Shown here one piece after another: positions 6,853-13,707 of a DNA stretch of 13,707 nucleotides. This DNA comes from Anaerolineae bacterium (lineage in GTDB: Bacteria > Chloroflexota > Anaerolineae > SpSt-600). The DNA lies in assembly GCA_028275425.1 (NCBI GenBank), contig JAPWUT010000024.1:1-13707 (forward strand), written 5' to 3'. How positions within the stretch are numbered: position 1 is the first letter of the stretch; every line of letters starts with the position of its first letter. The translations under genes were made by a program, and so were the position numbers. Under the pieces are notes generated by a model. The model was not told where the DNA came from. It made no database searches and saw only the letters and a list, made by a program, of their open reading frames with translations.

Positions 6853-6871
6853 CTCTAACCCGGAGAGCCTG

Positions 6872-9580
6872 ATGGAGAAGAGCAGGAAGAGGGTTGTTGT
6901 CCTCATAATTTTAACAGCCTTCGCCCTGAGGATGCTGAGGCTTGATTTCCAACCCCTGTGGTGGGATGAGGGCTATAGCGTTTACTTTGCCTCCATGAGC
7001 TTGCCTTCTATGATAGAAGCCACTTCCCTTGATATCCACCCACCCCTTTACTACGCCCTCCTACGGGGCTGGATTGCTCTGGCCGGACCTTCCCCCCTTC
7101 CCCTCCGGCTTTTTTCAGTGTTAATCGGCACCCTCACCATCCCCCTTTTCTATTTTTTCGCCCGCATGCTCTTGGGTGAAACCATCGCTCAGGTGGCGGT
7201 GTTGCTTCTGGCTTGTTCACCCTTCCACGTCTACTACTCCCAGGAAATACGGATGTACGGCCTCGTCACTCTATTGGGGCTTGGTTCTACCGCGGCCTTG
7301 CTTTTAGTCCTCAGGGATAAAATGGCCTTGATCCCCGTTTACATCCTCCTTTCCGCCTTGGCCCTCTATACCCAATACTATGCTGCCTTCATCCTTCTGG
7401 CCCATGCGGCCATAATCCTCGCGAATCGGCGTAAGGACCAGGCTCAGGTGGCCGTTGTGGCTCTGCTTGTTTCCCTGACCTTTTATTTGCCCTGGGTAAT
7501 GTACTCCGGGGAGAGGCTCTTCCTCTACGTGCAGGGCAAAAAGGCCATAGAGCATTATTCCCCTCTCCCCCTGCATTACTTCCTGGCCCGACACCTGGCA
7601 ACGTTTGGGATGGGGCATATGCCTCTTAGGCTTGCGCCCCTTTTCTGGGCCGGCGGGGCCGTCCTCTCCGCTCTGGTGGCCGTAGGAATTTGGACGCTGA
7701 GGAAAAATCCTGAAGCCCTCTGGTCGCTCTCCTTTTACCTATTCGTCCCACTGCTGGGAGGTTTTGCCGTAAACCTGTTTTACCCCTTCCATCCCGTTTA
7801 CTTTGAGCGAATCCTCCTCATTTCCCTTCCCCCTTTCCTCTTGCTCTTAGCTTGCGGCATATCTTCTTTCAAGCCCTACCTTTCCCTGAACGCTGCTCTA
7901 ACCCTCATGCTTATCTCCCTTGCCAGCTTTTACTTCACCCCTCGCTACCCTCAGGACGACTACCGTCCTCTGGCCAAGGTGGTGAGCACTCTCTCATCCC
8001 CTGATGATGTTGTCCTCTGCGTTTACCCTTGGCAAATCGGCTACTTCCTCAGCTATTGCCCTGAGCTTTGTCCCAGGCCTGTGCTCGTAAGCTCGCCCAA
8101 GTGGGGGCATGAAGTCATAAGCCAGCTGGAAAGTTTCTGGCGAGAGGGTAGGAAGGTTTGGTTCCCGGCTTTCCAGGCGAGGGGGGCAATTTTAGAGAGC
8201 CAGATAGAAGATTACGCCTCCTCCAAAGCTTTCGTGGGGATGAGCAAGTGGTTTGGGACTACCAGGCTCTTGCTTTTTGCCCCGCCCAAAGCTTTCTCCT
8301 TCCAGCCTGTAAAGGTCCGATTCGGCCAAGAGGTGGAGCTTGCCGGATTTGCCCTGGTGGACGAAAAAGCCAGCCCTGCCCCCGGAACAGTCAGGATTGC
8401 CTTGCAGTGGGGTAAAATCCCCGATGTGCCCCTCAACCTCCAGTTGCGCTTAGCCGACTCACTCGGCCGGACGTGGGCGCAGCAGGATTTCCCGTTGGCT
8501 TTCTGGAACCGCTATGCCTTCCTCATCCCCGCCGGAACTCCTCCTGGCCGGTACGAGCTGCGCCTCAAGGTTTACGAGCGTTCCTCCGGAACAGCGCTGG
8601 ATGCTTTTGACGGACATCCCCCAGAGCCGGAACCGGAGTTTTCCCTGGGAACTTTAACCCTTAGCCCTCCTTCCTCGGCGGTCGCTCCGGAGAAATTGGA
8701 GGTTCCCAACCGCTTGGAGGAAGAGCTTGGGGGAGAAGTTCGCCTTCTGGGTTATTCTCTAAGTTCCCGTAGCCTCTCCACTGGAGAGGCCCTCGCCATT
8801 TCCCTCTTCTGGCAAGCCAGAGAAGATTTAGCATCAAACTACGTGGTTTTTGCCCAGCTCCAGGATAACCACAGGAAAGTTTTGGCCGGGACCGAATCCC
8901 CTCCCCTTTACCCGACCTCGCTCTGGAGAAAGGGCCTTGTGGTTAAAGATGTCCATTCCCTGGTTATTCCCGCTACCCTCAAGCCCGGGACATATAACCT
9001 TGTGGTCGGGATTTACAACCCTGCCGATGGCTCTCGCCTCAGGACCTCAAGAGGCGATGACCAGGTCCTGATAGCCAGGGTAAAGGTCAACCCCAGGCCG
9101 CACGCTTTCGCGAGGCCTTCTCCGGCATTCAAGGCCGAAGCCACCTTTGGCTCCTTAGCGGAACTCATAGGCTATGACCTTGAAGCCTTGGCCCCAAGCG
9201 GTGAGAGGATCGGCCCTGAGCCTGGGGGAACTCTGAGGGTAAGGAGGGGCTGGACAATCCACCTCACCCTTTACTGGCATCCTATCGGCACCACCGATAA
9301 GTTCTATTCCGTTTTCGTCCACCTTGTAGACGAGAAAGGGCAGGACGTTGCTTACGGGGATTCTCCCCCCGTTAACGGCCAGACCCCTACCACATCTTGG
9401 GTCCCCGGAGAATACATAGCTGACCCCCACTTTATCCCGATACCGGAGAGCTTGCCCCCGGGTCTATACCGCTTGCAAGTGGGTCTTTACCTCCCCCCTT
9501 ACGGCCCGCGGCTATTGTTAGTAGGGGGAGGCGATAGCTTCCTCCTGCCTGAAGCAAACATAATCCTGGAGGGAGAGTGA
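6872..9580 (+). CDS. GT39-like membrane glycosyltransferase with three C-terminal beta-sandwich modules
   Basis: This 902-residue protein is a probable polyprenyl-phosphate-dependent glycosyltransferase. The N-terminal half is polytopic: a first helix (about 8-22), then a loop with W-W-D32-E33-G-Y-S, D-I-H-P-P-L-Y-Y at 54-61 and SQEIRMYG at 123-130, all typical of GT39-like enzymes. Hydrophobic segments continue to about residue 375, then a soluble region to about 470. Three related modules follow at about 481-600, 619-745 and 755-900. Each opens with an 'F/L-G-x-x-V/A-x-L-x-G-Y/F-x-L' strand and ends near 'P-G-x-Y-x-L-x-V-G-I/L-Y'. They probably form Ig-like beta-sandwiches outside the membrane that bind glycan or the acceptor (inference). 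The ATG at 6872 was chosen over frames reaching further upstream because it follows GGAG (6862-6865) and the promoter at 6824-6852, and leaves the usual short N-terminus. It shares its last base with the HIT gene start. Confidence 0.88.
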   Translation: MEKSRKRVVVLIILTAFALRMLRLDFQPLWWDEGYSVYFASMSLPSMIEATSLDIHPPLYYALLRGWIALAGPSPLPLRLFSVLIGTLTIPLFYFFARMLLGETIAQVAVLLLACSPFHVYYSQEIRMYGLVTLLGLGSTAALLLVLRDKMALIPVYILLSALALYTQYYAAFILLAHAAIILANRRKDQAQVAVVALLVSLTFYLPWVMYSGERLFLYVQGKKAIEHYSPLPLHYFLARHLATFGMGHMPLRLAPLFWAGGAVLSALVAVGIWTLRKNPEALWSLSFYLFVPLLGGFAVNLFYPFHPVYFERILLISLPPFLLLLACGISSFKPYLSLNAALTLMLISLASFYFTPRYPQDDYRPLAKVVSTLSSPDDVVLCVYPWQIGYFLSYCPELCPRPVLVSSPKWGHEVISQLESFWREGRKVWFPAFQARGAILESQIEDYASSKAFVGMSKWFGTTRLLLFAPPKAFSFQPVKVRFGQEVELAGFALVDEKASPAPGTVRIALQWGKIPDVPLNLQLRLADSLGRTWAQQDFPLAFWNRYAFLIPAGTPPGRYELRLKVYERSSGTALDAFDGHPPEPEPEFSLGTLTLSPPSSAVAPEKLEVPNRLEEELGGEVRLLGYSLSSRSLSTGEALAISLFWQAREDLASNYVVFAQLQDNHRKVLAGTESPPLYPTSLWRKGLVVKDVHSLVIPATLKPGTYNLVVGIYNPADGSRLRTSRGDDQVLIARVKVNPRPHAFARPSPAFKAEATFGSLAELIGYDLEALAPSGERIGPEPGGTLRVRRGWTIHLTLYWHPIGTTDKFYSVFVHLVDEKGQDVAYGDSPPVNGQTPTTSWVPGEYIADPHFIPIPESLPPGLYRLQVGLYLPPYGPRLLLVGGGDSFLLPEANIILEGE

Positions 9581-10005
9581 TGACCGACTGCATATTTTGC
9601 CGCATTGTCCGAAAGGAAGCCCCCGCTGAAATTGTCTACGAGGATGATAAGGTCATGGCTTTCATGGACATAAACCCAGCAAACCCAGGCCATACCCTCC
9701 TTGTCCCCAAGGCCCATTTCCGCAACATCTTTGACTTAGACGAAGAAGTAGCAGCTTACCTGATGAAAGTGGCCGTGAGGCTTGCCCCGGCGATTAAAGA
9801 AGCCATGGGGGCTGAAGGCCTCAACATCCTCAATGCCAACGAGCCAGCAGCTTTCCAGAGCGTGTTCCACTTCCACCTCCACCTAATCCCCCGCACTTTT
9901 GGGGACGGGATAAGGCCTCCTTGGATACCGAGGCCCGGCGACCCAAACCAGATAAAAGCCGCCGCCGAAAGGATAAGGAAAGCGATAGAGAGAAGGGTAA
10001 GGTGA
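9580..10005 (+). CDS. HIT family protein (histidine triad nucleotide-binding, Hint-like)
   Basis: This is a small cytoplasmic nucleotidyl hydrolase or transferase of 141 residues, normal for the family. The histidine triad H97-F-H99-L-H101-L-I-P forms the alpha-phosphate-binding active site. C4 and C7 near the N-terminus (CIFC) match the zinc-binding cysteines common in Hint-like proteins. N-P-A-N-P-G-H-T-L-L-V-P is the conserved nucleotide-binding strand region. The ATG at 9580 shares one base with the upstream TGA and is spaced 6 bases from GGAGGG (9568-9573). A GTG at 9577 is too close to that site. Hint-type enzymes usually cleave purine phosphoramidates or aminoacyl-AMP, but the physiological substrate here is unknown. 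The tail is rich in Lys/Arg. Its last 4 bp overlap the next gene. Confidence 0.93.
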   Translation: MTDCIFCRIVRKEAPAEIVYEDDKVMAFMDINPANPGHTLLVPKAHFRNIFDLDEEVAAYLMKVAVRLAPAIKEAMGAEGLNILNANEPAAFQSVFHFHLHLIPRTFGDGIRPPWIPRPGDPNQIKAAAERIRKAIERRVR

Positions 10006-11150
10006 AGATTGAGTTGCGTTTGGCGATGGCCGGCCCTTTTGGCCTGAGGGTGAAGGGCACGGCAAGGGCGAGGATAATACCCTTAGCTTCGGCTCTGAAG
10101 AAGATGGGAATTGAAGCCAAGGTCCTAATCCCCCCTTGGGATTCACCTAAGGATTCAGGCCGAACGGAGGTGATTGGGGGAGTGGAGGTGCACAATTTGC
10201 GCCTCCCTGGCTCCATCCCCCTAATCCGCCACTTCCTAATCTCCCTAAGCCTTGCCCGAAGCTGCCTTGCCTTTCGGCCCGACATCATCTGGCTCTTCAA
10301 GCCTGTAGGTTATACCGGTCTGGCAGCTGCCCTTCTCAGGCCCTTCAAAGTCCCGGTGATAGTAGATGCCGATGACTGGGAGGGTAAGGGGGGGTGGGCT
10401 GAGAGGAACCCATATCCACTGCTCTGGCGTGCCATTATGCCGGTTCAGGAGAGATGGACTTTAACCCATGCCGATGCCGTAACGGCGGCCAGCAGGACAC
10501 TTCAGTCCATAATCTGGAGCATGGGGTTCCCAGAGGCCAAAGTCCTCTACCTTCCCAACGGAGTTGAACCTTTGCCCAGCTTGGGACCAGGCCAACGGAA
10601 AGCCGTAGCCCTATACACCAGGTTCGTTGAATTCGCCCCTGATGACCTCCTCAAAATCTGGACTAAAATCCTGGAGAAGGAGCCGGAGGCAGAGCTAATC
10701 ATCGTAGGGAAAGGCTTCAAAGGCGAGGAGGAAGAATTCCTGACCAAAGCCGCCCAGGCCGGAATCGGGGGGAAAGTTCGGGTGATGGGGTGGATGGAGA
10801 GGGATGAGGCCTTGGCTTTGCTGGCCGAGGCGCGGGTTGCCATCTGGCCCTGTCGCGATAACCTCATAAATCGGGCAAAGTGCCCGGCAAAGCTGGCCGA
10901 GCTTGTCGGCGTAGGCCTACCAGTAGTGGCCGAGGCCGTTGGCGAAGCCTCCTCTTACGTTCTCCCTGAGCTTCTGGTGGAGAGCGGCAATTACGAAGAG
11001 CTTGCAGAGAAGGTGGTAATGCTTTTGAAAGACGAGGCCAAAGCACGGGAGCTGGGAGCAAAGGGCCGGGAAAGGCTCCTCAGTTCCTTCTTGTGGGATA
11101 ACTTGGCCGATAAATTCTTGCGGTTCTTGGAGGAAATAGGCCTTGGCTAA
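10002..11150 (+). CDS. GT4-type glycosyltransferase (GT-B fold)
   Basis: This is probably a cytoplasmic, membrane-associated enzyme that transfers a sugar from a nucleotide-sugar donor in glycolipid, exopolysaccharide or glycoprotein assembly. The 382-residue protein has an N-terminal Rossmann half with G-T-A-R-A-R-I-I-P-L-A and VDADDWEGKGGW, a linker with LYLPNGVE, and a C-terminal half with AELIIVGKG, the loop NRAKCPAKLAEL (290-301) and G-L-P-V-V. That last part is the donor-binding region characteristic of GT4, with C and K where many members have other residues before the conserved E. The GTG at 10002 was chosen because GTGA overlaps the HIT stop by 4 bp and AAGGG lies at 9993-9997. A longer reading from 9921 would overlap HIT by 85 bp and adds only low-complexity basic residues. 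Donor and acceptor are unknown. Confidence 0.88.
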   Translation: MKIELRLAMAGPFGLRVKGTARARIIPLASALKKMGIEAKVLIPPWDSPKDSGRTEVIGGVEVHNLRLPGSIPLIRHFLISLSLARSCLAFRPDIIWLFKPVGYTGLAAALLRPFKVPVIVDADDWEGKGGWAERNPYPLLWRAIMPVQERWTLTHADAVTAASRTLQSIIWSMGFPEAKVLYLPNGVEPLPSLGPGQRKAVALYTRFVEFAPDDLLKIWTKILEKEPEAELIIVGKGFKGEEEEFLTKAAQAGIGGKVRVMGWMERDEALALLAEARVAIWPCRDNLINRAKCPAKLAELVGVGLPVVAEAVGEASSYVLPELLVESGNYEELAEKVVMLLKDEAKARELGAKGRERLLSSFLWDNLADKFLRFLEEIGLG

Positions 11151-12327
11151 AGTTGTGCTCAAGAAAGGCAAGGAGAAATCTCTCCTGCGCCGGCACCCTT
11201 GGATATTCTCCGGAGCGATAAAGCGAGTTGAGGGGCCTTGTCAGGATGGGGATGTGGTGGATGTTGTGGATGCGAAGGGCACCTTTCTGGCCCGAGGCTA
11301 CTTCAACTCCCGCTCCCAAATTGCCGTCCGCATCCTAACCTGGGAAGAGGAGGAAATAGATTCTGCTTTCTGGCAAAAGCGGCTGGAAATAGCCATTAGG
11401 GCCAGGGAGGGCCTCTTCCTACCCGGCCACACCGAGGCCGTCCGCCTGGTTAATGCCGAATCCGACGGATTGCCGGGCCTGGTGGCAGACCGATACGGCC
11501 AGTATTTAGTCCTCCAATTCCTCACCTTGGGGATTGAACGGTGGAAGGACACAATCACCGAGCTTTTGTGGGAGCTTGTGAAGCCCAAAGGGATATACGA
11601 ACGGAGCGATGTGGATGTCCGGCTGAAGGAAGGACTTGAGCCAAGGGCCGGACTTTTGCGCGGGGAAGAGCCTCCAGAAAGGCTGGAGGTAAGGGAAAAC
11701 GGGCTAAAGTTCTGGGTTGATGTCAAAAGTGGGCATAAGACCGGCTTTTACCTGGACCAGAGGGAAAATCGGCTCAGGGTGAAGGAGTTCGCTTCGGGCA
11801 AAGAGGTCCTTGATGCCTTCTGCTACACCGGAGCTTTCGGGGTCTACGCCCTTTCGGGGGGAGCAAAACGGGTAGTGCACGTGGATTCTTCAAAAGATGC
11901 GCTGGAAATGGCTAAGGCCAACGTAGAACTTAACGGTTTCCTCGTTCGGGATGAGGACTTTGTTGAGGGGGATGTGTTTGAGGTCTTGAGGAAATGGCGG
12001 AAGGAAGGGAGGCTTTTTGACCTGATAGTGCTGGACCCTCCCAAATTTGCGCATTCAAAGGAACAGGTAGACGATGCGGTTCGGGGTTATAAGGACATAA
12101 ACCTTATGGCCATGGGATTACTGAGGCCTGGCGGGATACTATTCACCTTCTCCTGCTCCGGCCTTGTGCCCCCGGAACTCTTCCAGAAAGCTGTCTTCTG
12201 GGCTGCCCTGGACGCTGGGAAAGAGGTTCAAGTCATAGGGAAAATGGGCCAGGCGAGAGACCACCCGTTCTCCCTCAATTTCCCAGAGGGTGAGTATCTC
12301 AAAGGCCTTATCCTGAGGGTAATATGA
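11143..12327 (+). CDS. rlmI: Class I SAM-dependent 23S rRNA methyltransferase, RlmI-like (m5C)
   Basis: This is predicted to methylate a cytosine C5 in 23S rRNA (E. coli RlmI modifies C1962). The 394-residue protein has an N-terminal PUA-type RNA-binding domain (about 3-85; HPWIFSGAI, F-L-A-R-G-Y-F-N), a central RlmI-type domain, and a Rossmann methyltransferase domain with SAM motif DAFCYTGAFG (224-233), DPPKF starting at D298, and a likely catalytic cysteine C338 in FSCSG. The TTG at 11143 was taken as start because GGAGG (11129-11133) is 9 bases upstream and the N-terminal sequence matches relatives. An alternative GTG at 11155 is weaker. It overlaps the GT4 gene by 8 bp and the next radical SAM gene by 4 bp. 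Exact rRNA position and specificity are inferred from family. Confidence 0.92.
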   Translation: MAKVVLKKGKEKSLLRRHPWIFSGAIKRVEGPCQDGDVVDVVDAKGTFLARGYFNSRSQIAVRILTWEEEEIDSAFWQKRLEIAIRAREGLFLPGHTEAVRLVNAESDGLPGLVADRYGQYLVLQFLTLGIERWKDTITELLWELVKPKGIYERSDVDVRLKEGLEPRAGLLRGEEPPERLEVRENGLKFWVDVKSGHKTGFYLDQRENRLRVKEFASGKEVLDAFCYTGAFGVYALSGGAKRVVHVDSSKDALEMAKANVELNGFLVRDEDFVEGDVFEVLRKWRKEGRLFDLIVLDPPKFAHSKEQVDDAVRGYKDINLMAMGLLRPGGILFTFSCSGLVPPELFQKAVFWAALDAGKEVQVIGKMGQARDHPFSLNFPEGEYLKGLILRVI

Positions 12328-13406
12328 TGCTGCGCTTAGCCTTCTATCCCTTGTTCCGAGCGATAGGCAGGCCAAAGCTTCTGCCCTTCAGTTTGGTGAT
12401 AAGCCTCACTTACCGGTGCAACTCGCGTTGCTCAACTTGCCGAGTCTGGGAGCGCTCGGCGAAGGAGTTCAGCTTTGAGGAGTGGAGGGAATTTTTCCTC
12501 AACCTTGCCCCACACACCCGCCTCTATTACCTTACGTTCAGCGGTGGCGAGCCATTCCTGAGGGATGACATCGCCCAGATAGTGACCGAGGCCGCAAGAA
12601 TCCTCAGGCCTGCTCTCATCACCATCCCCACCAACGGCCTCCTCAGCCGACGCATCCCAAGCGAGGTCAGGGAAATGCTGGATAACATGCCTGCGGGAAC
12701 GAAGCTTGGGATAAACCTTTCCCTGGACGGAGTAGGGGAGGAGCACGACCGCATCCGCAACGTCCCTGGGAATTGGGAGAAGGCTATGGAGACCTATTGG
12801 GCGCTGCGGGCTATCCGCCACCCTGCCCTCATCCTGAGCATCCATACTGTCATTTCCCGCTTCAACGTAGGAAGGATTGGGGAAATAGCCCGTGCCCTAA
12901 TAGGCCTTAAGCCCGATTCCTACATAACCGAGGTAGCGGAGGAGAGGGAGGAACTGCACACAATCGGCCTGCCCATAACTCCTTCGGCCCAGGAATACCG
13001 GCAGGCGATAAAGGAGGTCATGGAAGCGATAAAGGGGGCTAAGTTCAGCGGCTTGCCCAGGCTTACCCAAGCTTTCCGGCACGAGTATTACTTCCTTACC
13101 GAGAGAATCCTGAGGGAGAGGAGGCAAGTAATACCTTGCTATGCAGGCTGGGCTTCCGGCCACATCGCCCCCGATGGCGATGTCTGGACCTGCTGCACGC
13201 GTGCTCAGCCCGTAGGAAATTTGCGGGAATACGGTTACGATTTAAGGCCTATATGGTTTGGGGAGAGGGTTGAGGAAATACGTCGGAGCATAAAAGCTGG
13301 CGAATGCTATTGCCCCATGGCTAATGCCAGCTACGTGAACATGCTCCTAAATCCCCCAATCCTCCTCCGCGCCCTTCTCCAATTTAGCTTATCCCCCTCT
13401 TCTTGA
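12324..13406 (+). CDS. Radical SAM protein with SPASM/twitch-like auxiliary cluster domain
   Basis: This radical SAM enzyme of 360 residues has the CX3CX2C motif at C32, C36 and C39, which binds the [4Fe-4S] cluster that cleaves S-adenosylmethionine. The GGEP loop follows at 74-77, with L-S-L-D-G-V at the expected later strand. The C-terminal part has C272-X12-G-X4-C290, then C291, and a C-x-C pair (C328, C330). That fits a SPASM/twitch-type domain holding one auxiliary cluster. Such enzymes modify peptides, proteins or other small substrates. No precursor peptide gene is visible nearby. The ATG at 12324 overlaps the upstream stop in ATGA. The ATG at 12327 is one codon later and GAGGG (12315-12319) suits either. 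Its 3' end overlaps the converging aminotransferase gene by 23 bp. The substrate is unknown. Confidence 0.88.
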   Translation: MMLRLAFYPLFRAIGRPKLLPFSLVISLTYRCNSRCSTCRVWERSAKEFSFEEWREFFLNLAPHTRLYYLTFSGGEPFLRDDIAQIVTEAARILRPALITIPTNGLLSRRIPSEVREMLDNMPAGTKLGINLSLDGVGEEHDRIRNVPGNWEKAMETYWALRAIRHPALILSIHTVISRFNVGRIGEIARALIGLKPDSYITEVAEEREELHTIGLPITPSAQEYRQAIKEVMEAIKGAKFSGLPRLTQAFRHEYYFLTERILRERRQVIPCYAGWASGHIAPDGDVWTCCTRAQPVGNLREYGYDLRPIWFGERVEEIRRSIKAGECYCPMANASYVNMLLNPPILLRALLQFSLSPSS

Positions 13407-13707
13407 GGGCTTCCTCAATCCGGTCCAAGGCCTCGTTTATGTTCTCCAAGGAGTTAGCGTAGGAAATCCTGAGGAACCCTTCTCCGTATTCTCCGAACGA
13501 AGTTCCGGAAAGGACAGCGACCCCGGCTTCGTAGAGGAGGAAATCGGCCAGCTCCTTGCTCTTCATGCCGGTTCCTTCAATGTTGGGGAAGGCGTAGAAG
13601 GCTCCGGCGGGCTTGAGGCACTTGAACCCCGGTATCTTGTTGAGCCTTTCCACTATCACATCCCTGCGCTCCCTGAAGGCTTGGACCATCCTATCCACTG
13701 AGTCCTG
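13384..13707 (-). CDS. PLP-dependent aminotransferase, C-terminal part (start outside window)
   Basis: This is the C-terminal small domain of a class I/II (fold-type I) aminotransferase, of the aspartate/aromatic type. The reverse frame is open to the window edge (upstream codons read Q-D-S before the V at 13698), so the 5' part, including the PLP lysine, lies beyond 13707. Visible signatures are FRERRDVIVERLN, GAFYAFPNIE, GVAVLSGTSFGEYGEGFLRISYA (the Arg in F-L-R-I-S corresponds to the substrate carboxylate-binding arginine) and a final amphipathic helix. The stop lies at 13384-13386. Substrate specificity cannot be judged from this part. Confidence 0.9.
   Translation of the reverse strand, partial: QDSVDRMVQAFRERRDVIVERLNKIPGFKCLKPAGAFYAFPNIEGTGMKSKELADFLLYEAGVAVLSGTSFGEYGEGFLRISYANSLENINEALDRIEEALKKRGIS

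Noticed and set aside
6797..6871. Upstream start for the GT39 gene with modules
   Set aside because: It would run through the promoter at 6824-6852 and add residues that do not resemble a GT39 N-terminus. GGAG before 6872 supports the shorter form.
9921..10001. N-terminal extension of the GT4 gene
   Set aside because: The extra 27 residues are low-complexity and charged, overlap the HIT gene in another frame, and the GTG at 10002 gives a normal GT4 start with GTGA coupling.
1..13707. tRNA, rRNA, CRISPR, riboswitch or defence-system genes
   Set aside because: No stretch showed the expected clover-leaf, repeat-spacer or conserved leader patterns, and all gaps between genes are under 170 bp.

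Overview
This 13.7 kb window is compact bacterial chromosome of fairly high G+C. There are no rRNA or tRNA genes, no CRISPR array and no intact mobile element. The best guess at origin is Chloroflexota (Anaerolineae-like, possibly a thermophile or a metagenome bin). The clues are two polytopic GT39-type glycosyltransferases (one carrying C-terminal beta-sandwich modules), a LysM protein with Pro/Thr-rich linkers and a lamin-tail-like domain, and densely overlapping genes. This assignment is an inference from gene style, not from a marker-gene tree.

Layout. (1) 1-2248, plus strand: the 3' part of metG (methionyl-tRNA synthetase), overlapping a 489-residue membrane glycosyltransferase. (2) 2249-2346: a 98 bp gap between converging genes with one short hairpin and possible mobile-element scar sequence. 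(3) 2347-3810, minus strand: a stand-alone AidB-like acyl-CoA dehydrogenase. (4) 3811-3979: a divergent promoter region with a near-consensus sigma-70 type promoter on each strand. (5) 3980-6012, plus strand: a cobalamin-binding-fold radical SAM protein and a histidine phosphatase sharing a TGATG junction. (6) 5991-6746, minus strand: a membrane-anchored LysM plus lamin-tail protein whose 3' end overlaps the phosphatase gene. (7) 6747-6871: a second divergent promoter region. (8) 6872-13406, plus strand: five genes with 1-8 bp overlaps at every junction (GT39 with three C-terminal modules, HIT protein, GT4 glycosyltransferase, RlmI-like rRNA methyltransferase, radical SAM protein with an auxiliary-cluster domain). 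(9) 13384-13707, minus strand: the C-terminal part of a PLP-dependent aminotransferase, converging on and overlapping the last radical SAM gene.

How the genes may work together. The five-gene run looks like one translationally coupled operon driven from 6824-6852. It mixes cell-envelope glycosylation (GT39, GT4) with housekeeping enzymes (HIT, RlmI) and a radical SAM enzyme of unknown substrate. The 3980-6012 pair could link a B12-type radical SAM enzyme with a CobC-like phosphatase. No gene here clearly marks a new defence or mobile system. The most informative unknowns are the substrates of the two radical SAM enzymes and the role of the modules fused to the second GT39 enzyme. Two genes are cut by the window edges: metG at the 5' end and the aminotransferase at the 3' end.
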